Notes: generated by a model from the letters alone, not told the origin. A DNA stretch of 64,000 bases from Lacticaseibacillus brantae DSM 23927 (GCF_001436115.1 NZ_AYZQ01000004.1:124001-188000), one strand, 5' to 3'. Shown: positions 10,967 through 21,296, counted from the first letter of the stretch. Translations and numbers: made by a program.

Positions 10967-10989
10967 CAACGGCCAGAGACGGGATACCA

Positions 10990-11017
10990 TTGCTCAGGCT
11001 TCAATCTCTGTTATACT
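10990..11017 (+). promoter_or_regulatory. Promoter of tgt-yajC
   Basis: TTGCTC (10990-10995), a 16-base spacer, TATACT (11012-11017). It diverges from the 6S-like RNA promoter. Confidence 0.6.
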
Positions 11018-11065
11018 ATATCTATTGTTATTTATTCCGCCCGAATCGTGAGACAATCACGTTAA

Positions 11066-12226
<1,161 letters not shown>

Positions 12227-12290
12227 TACTGGAGAAACAGTGGTCAATCTGTTACAGTGGAAGTTGAAATTAAAAAGATGAGGTGTCTTA

Positions 12291-12674
12291 ATGAACAGTT
12301 CAATTAGTATGATTGTGATGTTAGTTTTGTTATTTGGATTCATGTACTTTGCAATGATCCGGCCACAACGTAAGCAACAGCAACAACGCCAAGCCATGCT
12401 TAGTAGCATGAAGAAGGGTGATAATGTTGTCACTATCGGGGGCCTACATGGCGTAATCGATTCAATCGACAACGCTAAGCAAACGGTTGTGTTGAATGCT
12501 GGCGATGTGTACTTATTATTCAATCTCAGCGCCATTCGTTTGGTTGAAGGCGATCCAGCTACGCAACCAGCAACGCCTGCTGCGACAACAACACCGGAAG
12601 CACCAGCAACCCCAGAAACACCAGCTGCATCCGATGCTGACAAGTCTGATGACAAGCCAGCAAACGAAGCCTAA
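12291..12674 (+). CDS. yajC: Preprotein translocase accessory subunit YajC
   Basis: A small SecDF-associated membrane protein of 127 residues: one N-terminal transmembrane helix (about 5-22), the conserved MIRPQRKQQQQRQ basic stretch, and the KKGDNVVTIGGLHGVIDSID block. The last 35 residues are a low-complexity Ala/Pro/Thr tail ending in acidic residues, longer than in many homologues. GATGAGGTG precedes the ATG. The tgt-yajC order is conserved in many bacteria. A terminator follows. Confidence 0.94.
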   Translation: MNSSISMIVMLVLLFGFMYFAMIRPQRKQQQQRQAMLSSMKKGDNVVTIGGLHGVIDSIDNAKQTVVLNAGDVYLLFNLSAIRLVEGDPATQPATPAATTTPEAPATPETPAASDADKSDDKPANEA

Positions 12675-12688
12675 TTGTACAATTAACG

Positions 12689-12718
12689 ACACCAGCCTGA
12701 CGGGCTGGTGTTTTTTTT
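12689..12718 (+). terminator. Terminator after yajC
   Basis: ACACCAGCC-TGAC-GGGCTGGTGT followed by eight T. Confidence 0.93.
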
Positions 12719-12813
12719 GGTGTTCAAGCTCAAAAGATAACATGAGTTCTGTAATCGAAATCCTTTGTAATCAACGATTTAAACGGATATGGAAATTTTT
12801 CGTGGATTTATTG

Positions 12814-12842
12814 TTTACTTTTTCACATATTGGGTGTATCTT
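12814..12842 (+). promoter_or_regulatory. Promoter of adhE
   Basis: TTTACT (12814-12819), a 17-base spacer, TATCTT (12837-12842), placing the transcript start near 12849. Confidence 0.6.
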
Positions 12843-12847
12843 AGTTC

Positions 12848-12865
12848 TTGTGAAATGATTAACAA
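12848..12865 (+). promoter_or_regulatory. Rex-type operator at adhE
   Basis: TTGTGAAATGATTAACAA matches the Gram-positive Rex operator (TTGTGAA, spacer, TTCACAA) at all but one or two positions. It sits on the predicted transcript start. Rex, the NADH/NAD+ sensor, is known to repress adhE genes, so the position agrees with blocking transcription at low NADH. Confidence 0.65.
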
Positions 12866-12882
12866 ATTTTGGAGGGACAACC

Positions 12883-15495
12883 ATGTTGAAACCAGTGACC
12901 GAAACTGAAGTAAAATCTGTCGACGTAGACCAAATGATTGATGAACTTGTCACCAATGCCCACCGGGCGTTAGATGAAATGCGGCATTTTGACCAAGCGA
13001 AGATTGACCACATTGTCCATCAGATGGCGATTGCTGGTTTGGATCAGCACATGGAGCTGGCAAAACTGGCCGTTGAAGAAACAGGCCGTGGCGTCTATGA
13101 AGATAAAGCAATCAAGAATATGTTTGCCACCGAAGAAATTTGGCATTCAATCAAGGACAATAAGACGGTAGGAATTATCAGTGAAGATAAAGAACGGCAA
13201 ATCGTCCAAATTGCAGAACCAATCGGGGTCATTGCCGGCGTTACCCCGGTGACGAATCCCACAAGTACGACAATGTTTAAAGCAGAAATCTCAATCAAAA
13301 CTCGCAACCCAATCATCTTTGCTTTTCACCCAAGCGCCCAAAAGAGTTCCGCCAAGGCACTTGAAGTCATCCGGACTGCCGCTGAAGCAGCTGGATTACC
13401 AAAAGGGGCACTGCAATATATCGAAGTGCCAAGCATGGATGCCACCAAAGCGCTAATGACTCATCCTGGGATTGCAACAATTCTGGCTACCGGTGGCCCT
13501 GGCATGGTGAAGTCAGCCTATTCATCTGGTAAGCCTGCCTTAGGCGTTGGTGCGGGGAACGCACCGGCCTACATTGAAGCAACCGCTAATATTAAACAAG
13601 CCGTGAATGATCTCATCTTGAGTAAGAGTTTTGATAACGGGATGATCTGTGCTTCAGAACAAGCTGTAATTGTGGATGATAGCATCTATAAAGAAGTGCG
13701 GGCTGAATTTGCCGCTCAAGGCGCTTACCTAGTTAAGCCAAAGGAAATTAAACAACTTGAATCCACTGTGATTAACCTTGAAAAAGGCGCTGTGAATCCA
13801 AAAGTCGTTGGTCAAAGTGCCAACACCATCGCTGAATGGGCGGGCTTAGCGGTGCCTGCGGACACACCAATTTTGGTTGCTGAAATCAAAGATGTGGGTG
13901 CCGATTATCCGTTGTCCCGTGAAAAACTGAGTCCCGTGCTGGCGATGATTAAAGCCAGCGGTCACGATGATGCCTTCAAGAAAGCTGAAGCGATGCTCGA
14001 CTTAGGTGGGCTCGGCCATACCGCAGTCATCCACACCAAGGATGACGAGTTAGCCTTGAAGTATGCTGATACCATGCAAGCCGGCCGGATTCTGGTTAAT
14101 ACGCCGTCAGCCTTGGGTGGGATTGGCGACTTATATAACGAAATGATTCCTAGTTTAACCTTGGGTTGCGGCTCTTACGGAGGTAACTCAATCTCCCATA
14201 ATGTTGGGACGGTTGATTTGCTGAATATCAAAACCGTGGCCAAGCGCCGTAACAATATGCAGTGGATGAAATTGCCACCAAAGATTTATTTTGAAAAAAA
14301 CTCCGTGCGATACCTGGAGAAAATGGAAGGTCTGAAGCGGGTTTTTATCGTCGGGGACCGCGGCATGGAGAAACTTGGCTACATCAAGACTGTTGAAGAT
14401 GTTTTAGCTAACCGCAGCGAACCAGTGCAAGTCCAAACCTTTGTGGATGTCGAACCTGACCCAAGTACCGATACTGTGTACAAGGGGGCCCAAATGATGG
14501 AAGACTTCCAGCCAGATACGATTATCGCCATTGGTGGGGGCTCAGTGATGGACGCAGCCAAAGGGATGTGGCTCTTCTACGATGCCAAAGATGCTGATTT
14601 CTTCGGCGCCAAGCAAAAGTTCTTAGACATCCGGAAGCGGACCTACAAGTTCCCTAAGTTGACCAATTCACAATTGGTCTGCATTCCAACCACCAGTGGG
14701 ACTGGCTCTGAAGTGACGCCATTTGCGGTCATCACGGACTCAAAGACCCATATTAAATATCCGTTGGCTGACTATGCCTTAACCCCAGACGTGGCGTTAG
14801 TGGACAGCCAATTTATCGAAAGTGTGCCACCGGTTGTCGTAGCCGATACCGGCCTTGACGTGCTGGCGCATGCAACAGAAAGTTATGTCTCTGTGATGGC
14901 GACCGACTACACCCGGGGATTGAGTCTACAAGCCATCAAGTTAGTCTTTGATAACCTGGAAGCTAGCTACAAGGGAGATCTTGAAGCCAAAGCACGGATG
15001 CACGACGCATCCACAATTGCGGGGATGGCTTTTGCCAACGCCTTGCTCGGGATTAACCACAGTATTGCTCACAAGTTGGGTCAAGAATTCCACCTACCTC
15101 ATGGGCGTTGCATTGCGATTACAATGCCCCACGTTATTCGTTTCAATGCGAGTCAACCAAAGAAGCGGGCCATCTGGGCGAAGTACAACTACTTCCGTGC
15201 CGATGAAGACTACGCCACAATTGCGCGGTATCTCGGCCTCAAGGGGAACACCACCGCGGAACTGGTTGAAGCATATGTCCAGGCGATTATCGATTTGGCC
15301 CAACGCGTTGGGATCAAGATGTCCTTGAAAGAGCAGGGCATCTCTAAGAGCCAATGTGATCAAACTGTGGACCAACTCGCAGAATTAGCTTATACCGATA
15401 ATTGTACGGTCACGAACCCGCAGGAACCATTGATTCGCGATTTAAAGAACATCATTTTAGCTGAATATAACGGCCCGGAAGTCGCCGACTACTAA
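12883..15495 (+). CDS. adhE: Bifunctional acetaldehyde-CoA / alcohol dehydrogenase AdhE
   Basis: Converts acetyl-CoA to acetaldehyde and then ethanol, reoxidising two NADH. The 870-residue protein is a complete fusion: an N-terminal aldehyde dehydrogenase domain (about 1-440) with catalytic Cys256 in GMICASE, and a C-terminal iron-dependent alcohol dehydrogenase (about 460-870) with the GGGSVMDAAK nucleotide-binding motif and the metal-binding HSIAHKLGQEFHLPHG block at 726-741. GGAGGGAC precedes the ATG. It is monocistronic, between a Rex-like operator and a terminator. No key residue is missing. Confidence 0.97.
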   Translation: MLKPVTETEVKSVDVDQMIDELVTNAHRALDEMRHFDQAKIDHIVHQMAIAGLDQHMELAKLAVEETGRGVYEDKAIKNMFATEEIWHSIKDNKTVGIISEDKERQIVQIAEPIGVIAGVTPVTNPTSTTMFKAEISIKTRNPIIFAFHPSAQKSSAKALEVIRTAAEAAGLPKGALQYIEVPSMDATKALMTHPGIATILATGGPGMVKSAYSSGKPALGVGAGNAPAYIEATANIKQAVNDLILSKSFDNGMICASEQAVIVDDSIYKEVRAEFAAQGAYLVKPKEIKQLESTVINLEKGAVNPKVVGQSANTIAEWAGLAVPADTPILVAEIKDVGADYPLSREKLSPVLAMIKASGHDDAFKKAEAMLDLGGLGHTAVIHTKDDELALKYADTMQAGRILVNTPSALGGIGDLYNEMIPSLTLGCGSYGGNSISHNVGTVDLLNIKTVAKRRNNMQWMKLPPKIYFEKNSVRYLEKMEGLKRVFIVGDRGMEKLGYIKTVEDVLANRSEPVQVQTFVDVEPDPSTDTVYKGAQMMEDFQPDTIIAIGGGSVMDAAKGMWLFYDAKDADFFGAKQKFLDIRKRTYKFPKLTNSQLVCIPTTSGTGSEVTPFAVITDSKTHIKYPLADYALTPDVALVDSQFIESVPPVVVADTGLDVLAHATESYVSVMATDYTRGLSLQAIKLVFDNLEASYKGDLEAKARMHDASTIAGMAFANALLGINHSIAHKLGQEFHLPHGRCIAITMPHVIRFNASQPKKRAIWAKYNYFRADEDYATIARYLGLKGNTTAELVEAYVQAIIDLAQRVGIKMSLKEQGISKSQCDQTVDQLAELAYTDNCTVTNPQEPLIRDLKNIILAEYNGPEVADY

Positions 15496-15510
15496 ATCCG
15501 GCCTAAAGTA

Positions 15511-15551
15511 AACAGCCTCACGACTAATGCTGATTGTCGTGAGGCTGTTTT
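15511..15551 (+). terminator. Terminator after adhE
   Basis: AACAGCCTCACGAC...GTCGTGAGGCTGTTTT hairpin. Confidence 0.9.
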
Positions 15552-15636
15552 GCTGTTCTTCCTTAAGTTATTAAAATAATTATCAGTTTTTAGGGCCAGT
15601 GAAGAGGCAGGAGGGCTGTTTTTTTATAGCGAATCG

Positions 15637-15644
15637 TGCATAAT
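15637..15644 (+). promoter_or_regulatory. Extended -10 of the DtxR/MntR-type regulator gene
   Basis: TG-CATAAT (15637-15644) preceded by a T-rich stretch at the -35 position. About 37 bases before the ATG. Confidence 0.45.
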
Positions 15645-15681
15645 AAGAACAGTAAATGTTGTTGAAAAGTAAGGAAGGCTT

Positions 15682-16323
15682 ATGACTCCAAATAAAGAAG
15701 ATTATTTAAAACTCATCCTAGAATTGGGTGGGGACACTGATTTAATTTCGAATAAACAAATTGTTGATGGCCTCCATGTTTCTGCAGCGTCTGTGAGCGA
15801 AATGATTAGCAAACTCGTTGAGCAAGCATACGTGACGCATACACCATACCAGGGGATTCATTTAACGGAGACCGGCCGACTCGCTGCAGCGTTGTTGGTT
15901 CGTAACCATCGCTTGTGGGAAGTTTTTCTGGTGGCAGAACTCAAGTATCCTATCGACGCGATTCACAGTGAAGCCGAATCATTGGAACATGCGACCACGG
16001 CAGAAATGGCCAATCGGTTGGCCGCACGGCTGAATTACCCGCAGTTCTGTCCCCATGGCGGTGTTATCCCGGATGCGAATGGCCAGTTCCAACCGCAGAG
16101 TCGTTTGCGATTAGCTGACCTAGAAGTCGGTGATACTGTGATTTTAGATCGATTTTTGGACGAAGCAGCCCTGATTGATTATATTGCGCGGCTGCATATG
16201 AAAATCGGCGATCAATTTACTGTGACCGCAAAGAGTGACACAGCGTTCACATTAGCGTTAGAATCTAACCGGACGGTCCAGTTTGACCGCAACCAAAGTG
16301 CACACGTTTTTGTTCAACGATAA
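15682..16323 (+). CDS. DtxR/MntR family metal-dependent transcriptional regulator
   Basis: The 213-residue repressor has an N-terminal winged helix (about 1-65; SAASVSEMISKL is the recognition region), a dimerisation and metal-binding segment (LLVRNHRLWEVFLV, HSEAESLEHAT), and a C-terminal FeoA/SH3-like domain (about 145-213). The E.H..A..LEH pattern is that of manganese- or iron-sensing DtxR relatives; the longer form with an SH3 domain resembles MntR/SirR/ScaR of lactic acid bacteria, so manganese is the likelier effector. No metal transporter gene is adjacent. AAGGAAGG precedes the ATG. Confidence 0.88.
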   Translation: MTPNKEDYLKLILELGGDTDLISNKQIVDGLHVSAASVSEMISKLVEQAYVTHTPYQGIHLTETGRLAAALLVRNHRLWEVFLVAELKYPIDAIHSEAESLEHATTAEMANRLAARLNYPQFCPHGGVIPDANGQFQPQSRLRLADLEVGDTVILDRFLDEAALIDYIARLHMKIGDQFTVTAKSDTAFTLALESNRTVQFDRNQSAHVFVQR

Positions 16324-16343
16324 GACGCAAAAGGTGGATTAAT

Positions 16344-17834
16344 ATGACTGAGAAAAAAGCAGTAATTATTCTTTTCGGTGGTTCAGGTGACTTGGCAAAG
16401 CGCAAGCTCTATCCCGCATTGTTTCAATTGTTTGTGCGCGGTGATTTACAAGAGCACTTTGCTGTCATTGGGACAGCTCGCCGGCCATGGAGCGACGAGT
16501 ACTATCAAGAAATCGTGACGGCCGCAGTGACAAATCTGCCTCAAGCAACGACCAAGCAAGTCAAAGCATTTGCTTCACATTTCTACTATCAATCACACGA
16601 CGTCACAGACTCCGCTCATTATGTGACACTCAAAACGTTAGCCGAAAAGCTGGATAAGCAGTACGACATTGGTGGCAACCGGATTTATTACATGGCGATG
16701 GCGCCCGAATTCTTTGGGGTCATTGCTGGGCACATTAAATCTGAGAATCTGTTAACTCCCGATGGGTTTAATCGGCTCGTCATTGAAAAACCATTTGGTC
16801 ACGATCATGCCAGTGCCAAAGAACTGAATGATTCAATTAGTGCTACTTTTGACGAGAATCAAATCTACCGGATTGACCACTATCTTGGTAAAGAAATGGT
16901 CCAAGGCATTTTAGCACTACGTTTTGGGAACCAGATTTTGGAACCTTTGTGGTCAAAGGATTACATCGATAATATCCAAATTACCTTAGCTGAAGCAGTG
17001 GGGGTTGAAGAGCGGGCCGGATATTATGAAAGTTCAGGTGCCTTGCGCGATATGGTCCAAAACCATATCATGCAACTGATGGCTTACCTGACCATGGAGA
17101 AACCAGACACGTTCAGTCCTGAAGTGGTCCATAAGGTGAAGGACGCCCTGTTCTCATCTTTACACCGTTACACCCCTGAAGAAGCGGCTCAAAACTTCAT
17201 TCGAGCGCAATACGTCAGTGCCGATGTCAATGGCCAAACAGTTAATGGCTATCGTCAAGAAGACGGTGTGGCAGAAGACTCAATGACCGAAACGTTTGTG
17301 GCTGGGAAGTTGCTGCTTGATACGCCTCGTTGGGAAGGCACACCAATTTACCTGCGGACGGGCAAACGCTTGACTCGTAAGTCAACTCAGGTGACAGTCA
17401 CTTTTAAACCGGTCGCCAATAATATTTTTGCGACTGACGGTGAACCTGCTGCACCCAATCGCCTCACGATTTACGTTGAGCCCACTCAAGGCTATCGTTT
17501 AGAAATTAATGGTAAGACCTTGGGACAGACGTTTGCCCTAAGCCAGGAGTCTCTTGACTTCCGGCATGACGATGCATCGGTTGCCAAGGCGCCTGAAGCG
17601 TACGAACGGTTATTATTGGACGTTTTACGTGGGGATCAGACCAACTTCACTCGTTGGGCAGAACTTGATCAGTCTTGGCAGTATGTTGATGTGATTCGCC
17701 AGGCTTGGGATGCGACTAAAGCAATGCCAACATATGCGGCAGGGACGATGGGCCCGCAGGCTTCAATGGATTTGCTGACTGATAGTGGCCGGGATTGGGC
17801 CTTTAAACCAACCCATATTAAATTAGCTGATTAA
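16344..17834 (+). CDS. zwf: Glucose-6-phosphate 1-dehydrogenase
   Basis: First oxidative step of the pentose phosphate route: glucose-6-phosphate + NADP+ to 6-phosphogluconolactone. The 496-residue protein has the dinucleotide motif GGSGDLAKRK near residues 12-21, EKPFGHD, and the active-site signature RIDHYLGKE (176-184, with the catalytic region His179). AAAGGTGG precedes the ATG, 20 bases after the preceding regulator gene, so the two may share a transcript. A strong terminator follows. Confidence 0.96.
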   Translation: MTEKKAVIILFGGSGDLAKRKLYPALFQLFVRGDLQEHFAVIGTARRPWSDEYYQEIVTAAVTNLPQATTKQVKAFASHFYYQSHDVTDSAHYVTLKTLAEKLDKQYDIGGNRIYYMAMAPEFFGVIAGHIKSENLLTPDGFNRLVIEKPFGHDHASAKELNDSISATFDENQIYRIDHYLGKEMVQGILALRFGNQILEPLWSKDYIDNIQITLAEAVGVEERAGYYESSGALRDMVQNHIMQLMAYLTMEKPDTFSPEVVHKVKDALFSSLHRYTPEEAAQNFIRAQYVSADVNGQTVNGYRQEDGVAEDSMTETFVAGKLLLDTPRWEGTPIYLRTGKRLTRKSTQVTVTFKPVANNIFATDGEPAAPNRLTIYVEPTQGYRLEINGKTLGQTFALSQESLDFRHDDASVAKAPEAYERLLLDVLRGDQTNFTRWAELDQSWQYVDVIRQAWDATKAMPTYAAGTMGPQASMDLLTDSGRDWAFKPTHIKLAD

Positions 17835-17838
17835 TCAG

Positions 17839-17878
17839 AAAGGTCGGGCCTGATGCGAATCAGGTCCCGGCCTTTTTT
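17839..17878 (+). terminator. Terminator after zwf
   Basis: AAAGGTCGGGCCTGAT...ATCAGGTCCCGGCCTTTTTT, a stem of about 14 pairs with one bulge. Confidence 0.88.
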
Positions 17879-17900
17879 GCGGTTAGAAAGGAGGCGGGCC

Positions 17901-19004
17901 ATGTCCCTATTTGATTTACCTTTGCAGAATAACACCAGTCGCAAAATCATTCATGTGGACATGGATGCGTTCTATGCCTCGATTGAAGAGCGGGACAATC
18001 CTGCCTATAAAACCAAAGCATTGGTGATTGCTCATGATCCAAGACAAACAGGCGGAAAGGGCGTTATTACAACGGCAAATTATGTCGCCAGGCAATACGG
18101 GGTGCATTCCGCCATGCCCTCCCGGGAGGCCATCCGTCTCATTCCTAAGCGCCAGCTGGTTTTCAAGACGCCCGATTTCACCAAATACCGGGCTGTTTCT
18201 AGCCAAATTCATGAGCTTTTCCATCAGGTGACGGACCTGGTTGAACCGGTTGCCTTTGACGAAGCCTATCTCGATGTGACAGCGAATCCGGATTTCAAGA
18301 ATACAATTAGCTTGGCATTGTGGTTACAGCAGCAGATTTATGCGGCCACACAATTGACGAGTTCCGTTGGGATTTCTTACAACAAGTTTATTGCCAAGCA
18401 AGCCAGTGATTACAACAAACCCGCTGGCCGCACAGTGGTAATGCCGGAACAGGCTTTGGCTTTTCTTGATCGGCTGCCGATTGGTCAATTTCGGGGTGTT
18501 GGCAAGAAGACTTTGCCGAAATTAACCGATTTAGGCGTCACCGATGGCGCTGGCCTTCGGCAATTATCGCAAGACCAATTAATGCAACTTTTTGGCAAAA
18601 TGGGGTTTGTACTTTATCAACATGCTCGCGGCATTGATAACCGGCCAGTCCAGGTGCGGACGGCCAAGTCGATTGGCAAAGAGCGCACATATGGCGCTGT
18701 TCTGACGACTGAGGCTCAGGTCCAGGACCAACTGGAATATTTGGCTGGCCTCGTTGCGCAAGCTTTGCAGAAGCAACAAAAGCATGGCAAAACCGTCGTC
18801 TTAAAAGTACGCGATCGGGATTTTAATACCTTGACGAAACGGTTGACCGAGGACATTTACGTCCGTGATCAGCGTGCAATCTTGGCAGCAGCCCGGAGTC
18901 TATGGACCCAGGTGAAACCCGATGAACTCGCGATTCGTTTGCTGGGCATAACCATTACCAATTTGGATCCCATGGCCTTTGAAAATCTTGATTTGGACCT
19001 CTAG
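17901..19004 (+). CDS. dinB: DNA polymerase IV
   Basis: The 367-residue Y-family translesion polymerase has the catalytic carboxylates in HVDMDAFYASIEERD (Asp20, Asp22) and VAFDEAYLD (Asp120-Glu121), the helix-hairpin-helix region GVGKKTLPKL, and a little-finger domain in the last 110 residues. AAAGGAGGCGGGCC directly precedes the ATG at 17901; the frame is open further upstream but that part overlaps the zwf terminator. I do not see a classical QLxLF clamp-binding peptide at the C-terminus. Confidence 0.95.
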   Translation: MSLFDLPLQNNTSRKIIHVDMDAFYASIEERDNPAYKTKALVIAHDPRQTGGKGVITTANYVARQYGVHSAMPSREAIRLIPKRQLVFKTPDFTKYRAVSSQIHELFHQVTDLVEPVAFDEAYLDVTANPDFKNTISLALWLQQQIYAATQLTSSVGISYNKFIAKQASDYNKPAGRTVVMPEQALAFLDRLPIGQFRGVGKKTLPKLTDLGVTDGAGLRQLSQDQLMQLFGKMGFVLYQHARGIDNRPVQVRTAKSIGKERTYGAVLTTEAQVQDQLEYLAGLVAQALQKQQKHGKTVVLKVRDRDFNTLTKRLTEDIYVRDQRAILAAARSLWTQVKPDELAIRLLGITITNLDPMAFENLDLDL

Positions 19005-19027
19005 TTATCCACAGGCTATGTTATACT
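19005..19027 (+). promoter_or_regulatory. Extended -10 of spxR with an overlapping DnaA-box sequence
   Basis: TG-T-TATACT (19019-19027) is an extended -10. A perfect DnaA-box consensus TTATCCACA (19005-19013) lies in the spacer just upstream. The promoter is probable; a role for DnaA is only a possibility. Confidence 0.5.
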
Positions 19028-19050
19028 CAAAGGAGTATGGAGGCGGACGT

Positions 19051-20352
19051 ATGGCAACGAAGCATGAACAAATTTTAAACTACATCGTTAAACTGGCGGT
19101 GGGCGACAAAATTTCTGTGCGCTCAATTGCACGCGCGCTCAATGTCAGTGAAGGCACCGCTTATCGGGCAATTAAAGAAGCTGAGAATTCTGGCATTGTC
19201 TCGACGATTGCCCGAGTGGGGACCATTCGGATTGAACAGCGGCCAACCAATGCAACTGAGCAGTTGACTTTTGCTGGGTTGGTTGAGATTTTGGATGCCA
19301 CGGTCCTTGGCGGACAAGCCGGCCTGCCGAAGGGCTTAAATAAGTTTGTTATCGGGGCAATGACGGAACCTGCAATGTTGCCATACATCTCGCCCAACTC
19401 GTTAATGATTGTCGGTAATCGTGAAGATGTACAGCGATTAGCGCTCAATAATGGCGCCGCGGTCCTGATTACTGGGGGCTTTAATACGAGTCAGCGCATC
19501 ATTGATCTGGCCGAACAAAAGGCGCTACCTTTGCTCAAGACCAGCGATGACACCTTTACCGTCGCAACCATGATTAATCGGGCCTTGTCTGACCAAGCGA
19601 TTAAACAAGACATTCTGACGGTTGCGGCCGTTTATACACCCAAAACCAGTATCCAGACCTTGTTCCCCACAGATACGGTTGCTGACTACTGGCAGCGCGC
19701 GCAAGCTGTCCCTGGGACGTTGCCGGTGATAACGGCAGATAATCGATTGGTTGGTTTAGTGAATCCGCGGTTGTTGGCTGATAAGAAGCCTCAGGTCCAA
19801 ATCGAGCGCGTGATGCAAAAGAATCCGCCAACCGTTAAGCCGTATCTCAGTGTGGCTGCGGTTGGCCATAGCCTGCAAGATCGAGGTTTAGACCAATTGC
19901 CAGTCGTCGATGACAACTGGCAATTGCTCGGCGTGGTCACTCGAGAAGATGTGTATGCAGGGTTAGCCACGCGTGACCACTCAGATAGTGGGGCCGTTAC
20001 ATTTGCTGATCAGGTAGCGGCGTTATTGGAACCGGATGCGACTCGGCAAACCTTCAGTTTCCATCCAACCCCCGTCCTGACACACTTGGGAACGCTGAGT
20101 TTTGGCGTGCTTGGGGAAGTGATCAATGCTGCGGCAACTGAGTTCTTGCAGTTTAGTGGCCATAGTAACGTTTTAATCCAGCAATATACCGTTCAGGCTT
20201 TTCGACCGATTCAACTGGAATCGAACGTTTTGATTCAACTGCGGCCATTGGATGTCAATCTCACCACGGCAACATTAGACTTAGATATTTTTAGCGACGG
20301 CCATCAAGCGGCAAAGGCTATTTTGACGTGTCAGTTACTCGAAAGGAATTAA
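19051..20352 (+). CDS. spxR: HTH-DRTGG-CBS-HotDog regulatory protein (SpxR/YtoI family)
   Basis: The 433-residue protein has four modules: a winged-helix/HTH N-terminus (about 1-60; VRSIARALNVSEGTAYRAIKE), a DRTGG domain (about 70-185), a CBS-domain pair (about 190-315; two copies of the V-x-D/PVVDDNWQLLGVVTRED pattern) and a C-terminal thioesterase-like HotDog domain (about 325-433). This is the architecture of SpxR, an activator of spxA in streptococci, and of Bacillus YtoI. The ligand of the CBS pair is unknown. GGAGGCGGACGT precedes the ATG. Its stop overlaps the next start (TAATG). Confidence 0.88.
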   Translation: MATKHEQILNYIVKLAVGDKISVRSIARALNVSEGTAYRAIKEAENSGIVSTIARVGTIRIEQRPTNATEQLTFAGLVEILDATVLGGQAGLPKGLNKFVIGAMTEPAMLPYISPNSLMIVGNREDVQRLALNNGAAVLITGGFNTSQRIIDLAEQKALPLLKTSDDTFTVATMINRALSDQAIKQDILTVAAVYTPKTSIQTLFPTDTVADYWQRAQAVPGTLPVITADNRLVGLVNPRLLADKKPQVQIERVMQKNPPTVKPYLSVAAVGHSLQDRGLDQLPVVDDNWQLLGVVTREDVYAGLATRDHSDSGAVTFADQVAALLEPDATRQTFSFHPTPVLTHLGTLSFGVLGEVINAAATEFLQFSGHSNVLIQQYTVQAFRPIQLESNVLIQLRPLDVNLTTATLDLDIFSDGHQAAKAILTCQLLERN

Positions 20353-21296
20353 TGATGATTCAAGATGAAATTTTAGCGGCTATTGTCGCAAACGATAAGA
20401 TTATTATTCACCGCCACGAGCGACCAGATCCCGATGCCCTGGGCTCGCAAGTTGGCTTGGCCGAGACCATTCGCGCTAGTTTTCCAGACAAAACGGTTTA
20501 CGTCGTCGGTGGGGGTGTCGATCATTTGAGCTGGTTAGCCCAGATGGATGATATCAGTGACGACACTTATCAAGACGCACTGGTCATCGTGACAGATACG
20601 GCCGATACACCGCGAGTTGACGATTCACGCTTTACATTGGGCAAACAATTGATTAAAATTGACCATCACCCTAACGATGATCCATATGGTGATTTAACTT
20701 GGGTGGACACCAGTGTCAGCTCGACTTCTGAATTGTTGATGACGTTTATCAATGGCTCAGCTGGCCGCTTGGTGCTCAGTGATGCTGCCGCTCGGTTGTT
20801 TTATGCGGGGATTGTCGGCGATACAGGGCGGTTTATGTTTAACAACACCACCCCGCAAACACTCACAATTGCAGCTCAGTTGATTAGCAAAGATTTTGAT
20901 CCAGCTGCCGTGAATCAGAAGATGAACGAAGTCACGTTAGGCCAAGCCCGGCTACAAGGCCAGGTATTTGAAGCCTTGAAGATTTCAGCGGTTGGCGGCG
21001 CGCACGCCATTGTAACGCGCGATCAGATTGAACGCCTTGGTTTGGCTGATGATCAAGTCCAAGCAGCCGTCGGCACAGCCGGCCGCTTAGGTGAAGTCGT
21101 TGCTTGGATGCTGTTTGTGGAACAGCCTGATGGCAGTTACCGAGTTAATTTGCGTTCAAAAGGGCCTATCATTAACGGACTAGCGAAAGCACATAATGGC
21201 GGCGGTCATCCACTTGCTAGTGGCGCCAAGGCTAAGGATTTAGCCGAAATTGACCAAATGGTCGCGCAGCTTGATGCGATTATTGAAGCCAATTAA
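20352..21296 (+). CDS. nrnA: DHH/DHHA1 oligoribonuclease / pAp phosphatase NrnA
   Basis: Degrades very short RNA and dinucleotides and dephosphorylates 3'-phosphoadenosine 5'-phosphate. The 314-residue protein has the DHH-domain metal motifs RPDPDALGS (about 24-32), DTADTPR and IDHHPND (Asp104-His105-His106), and the DHHA1 substrate motif GGGHPLASG at 283-291. The start is ATG 20352, with GAAAGGA upstream and overlap with the spxR stop. spxR-nrnA adjacency is conserved among Firmicutes (ytoI-ytqI region in Bacillus). Confidence 0.92.
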   Translation: MMIQDEILAAIVANDKIIIHRHERPDPDALGSQVGLAETIRASFPDKTVYVVGGGVDHLSWLAQMDDISDDTYQDALVIVTDTADTPRVDDSRFTLGKQLIKIDHHPNDDPYGDLTWVDTSVSSTSELLMTFINGSAGRLVLSDAAARLFYAGIVGDTGRFMFNNTTPQTLTIAAQLISKDFDPAAVNQKMNEVTLGQARLQGQVFEALKISAVGGAHAIVTRDQIERLGLADDQVQAAVGTAGRLGEVVAWMLFVEQPDGSYRVNLRSKGPIINGLAKAHNGGGHPLASGAKAKDLAEIDQMVAQLDAIIEAN

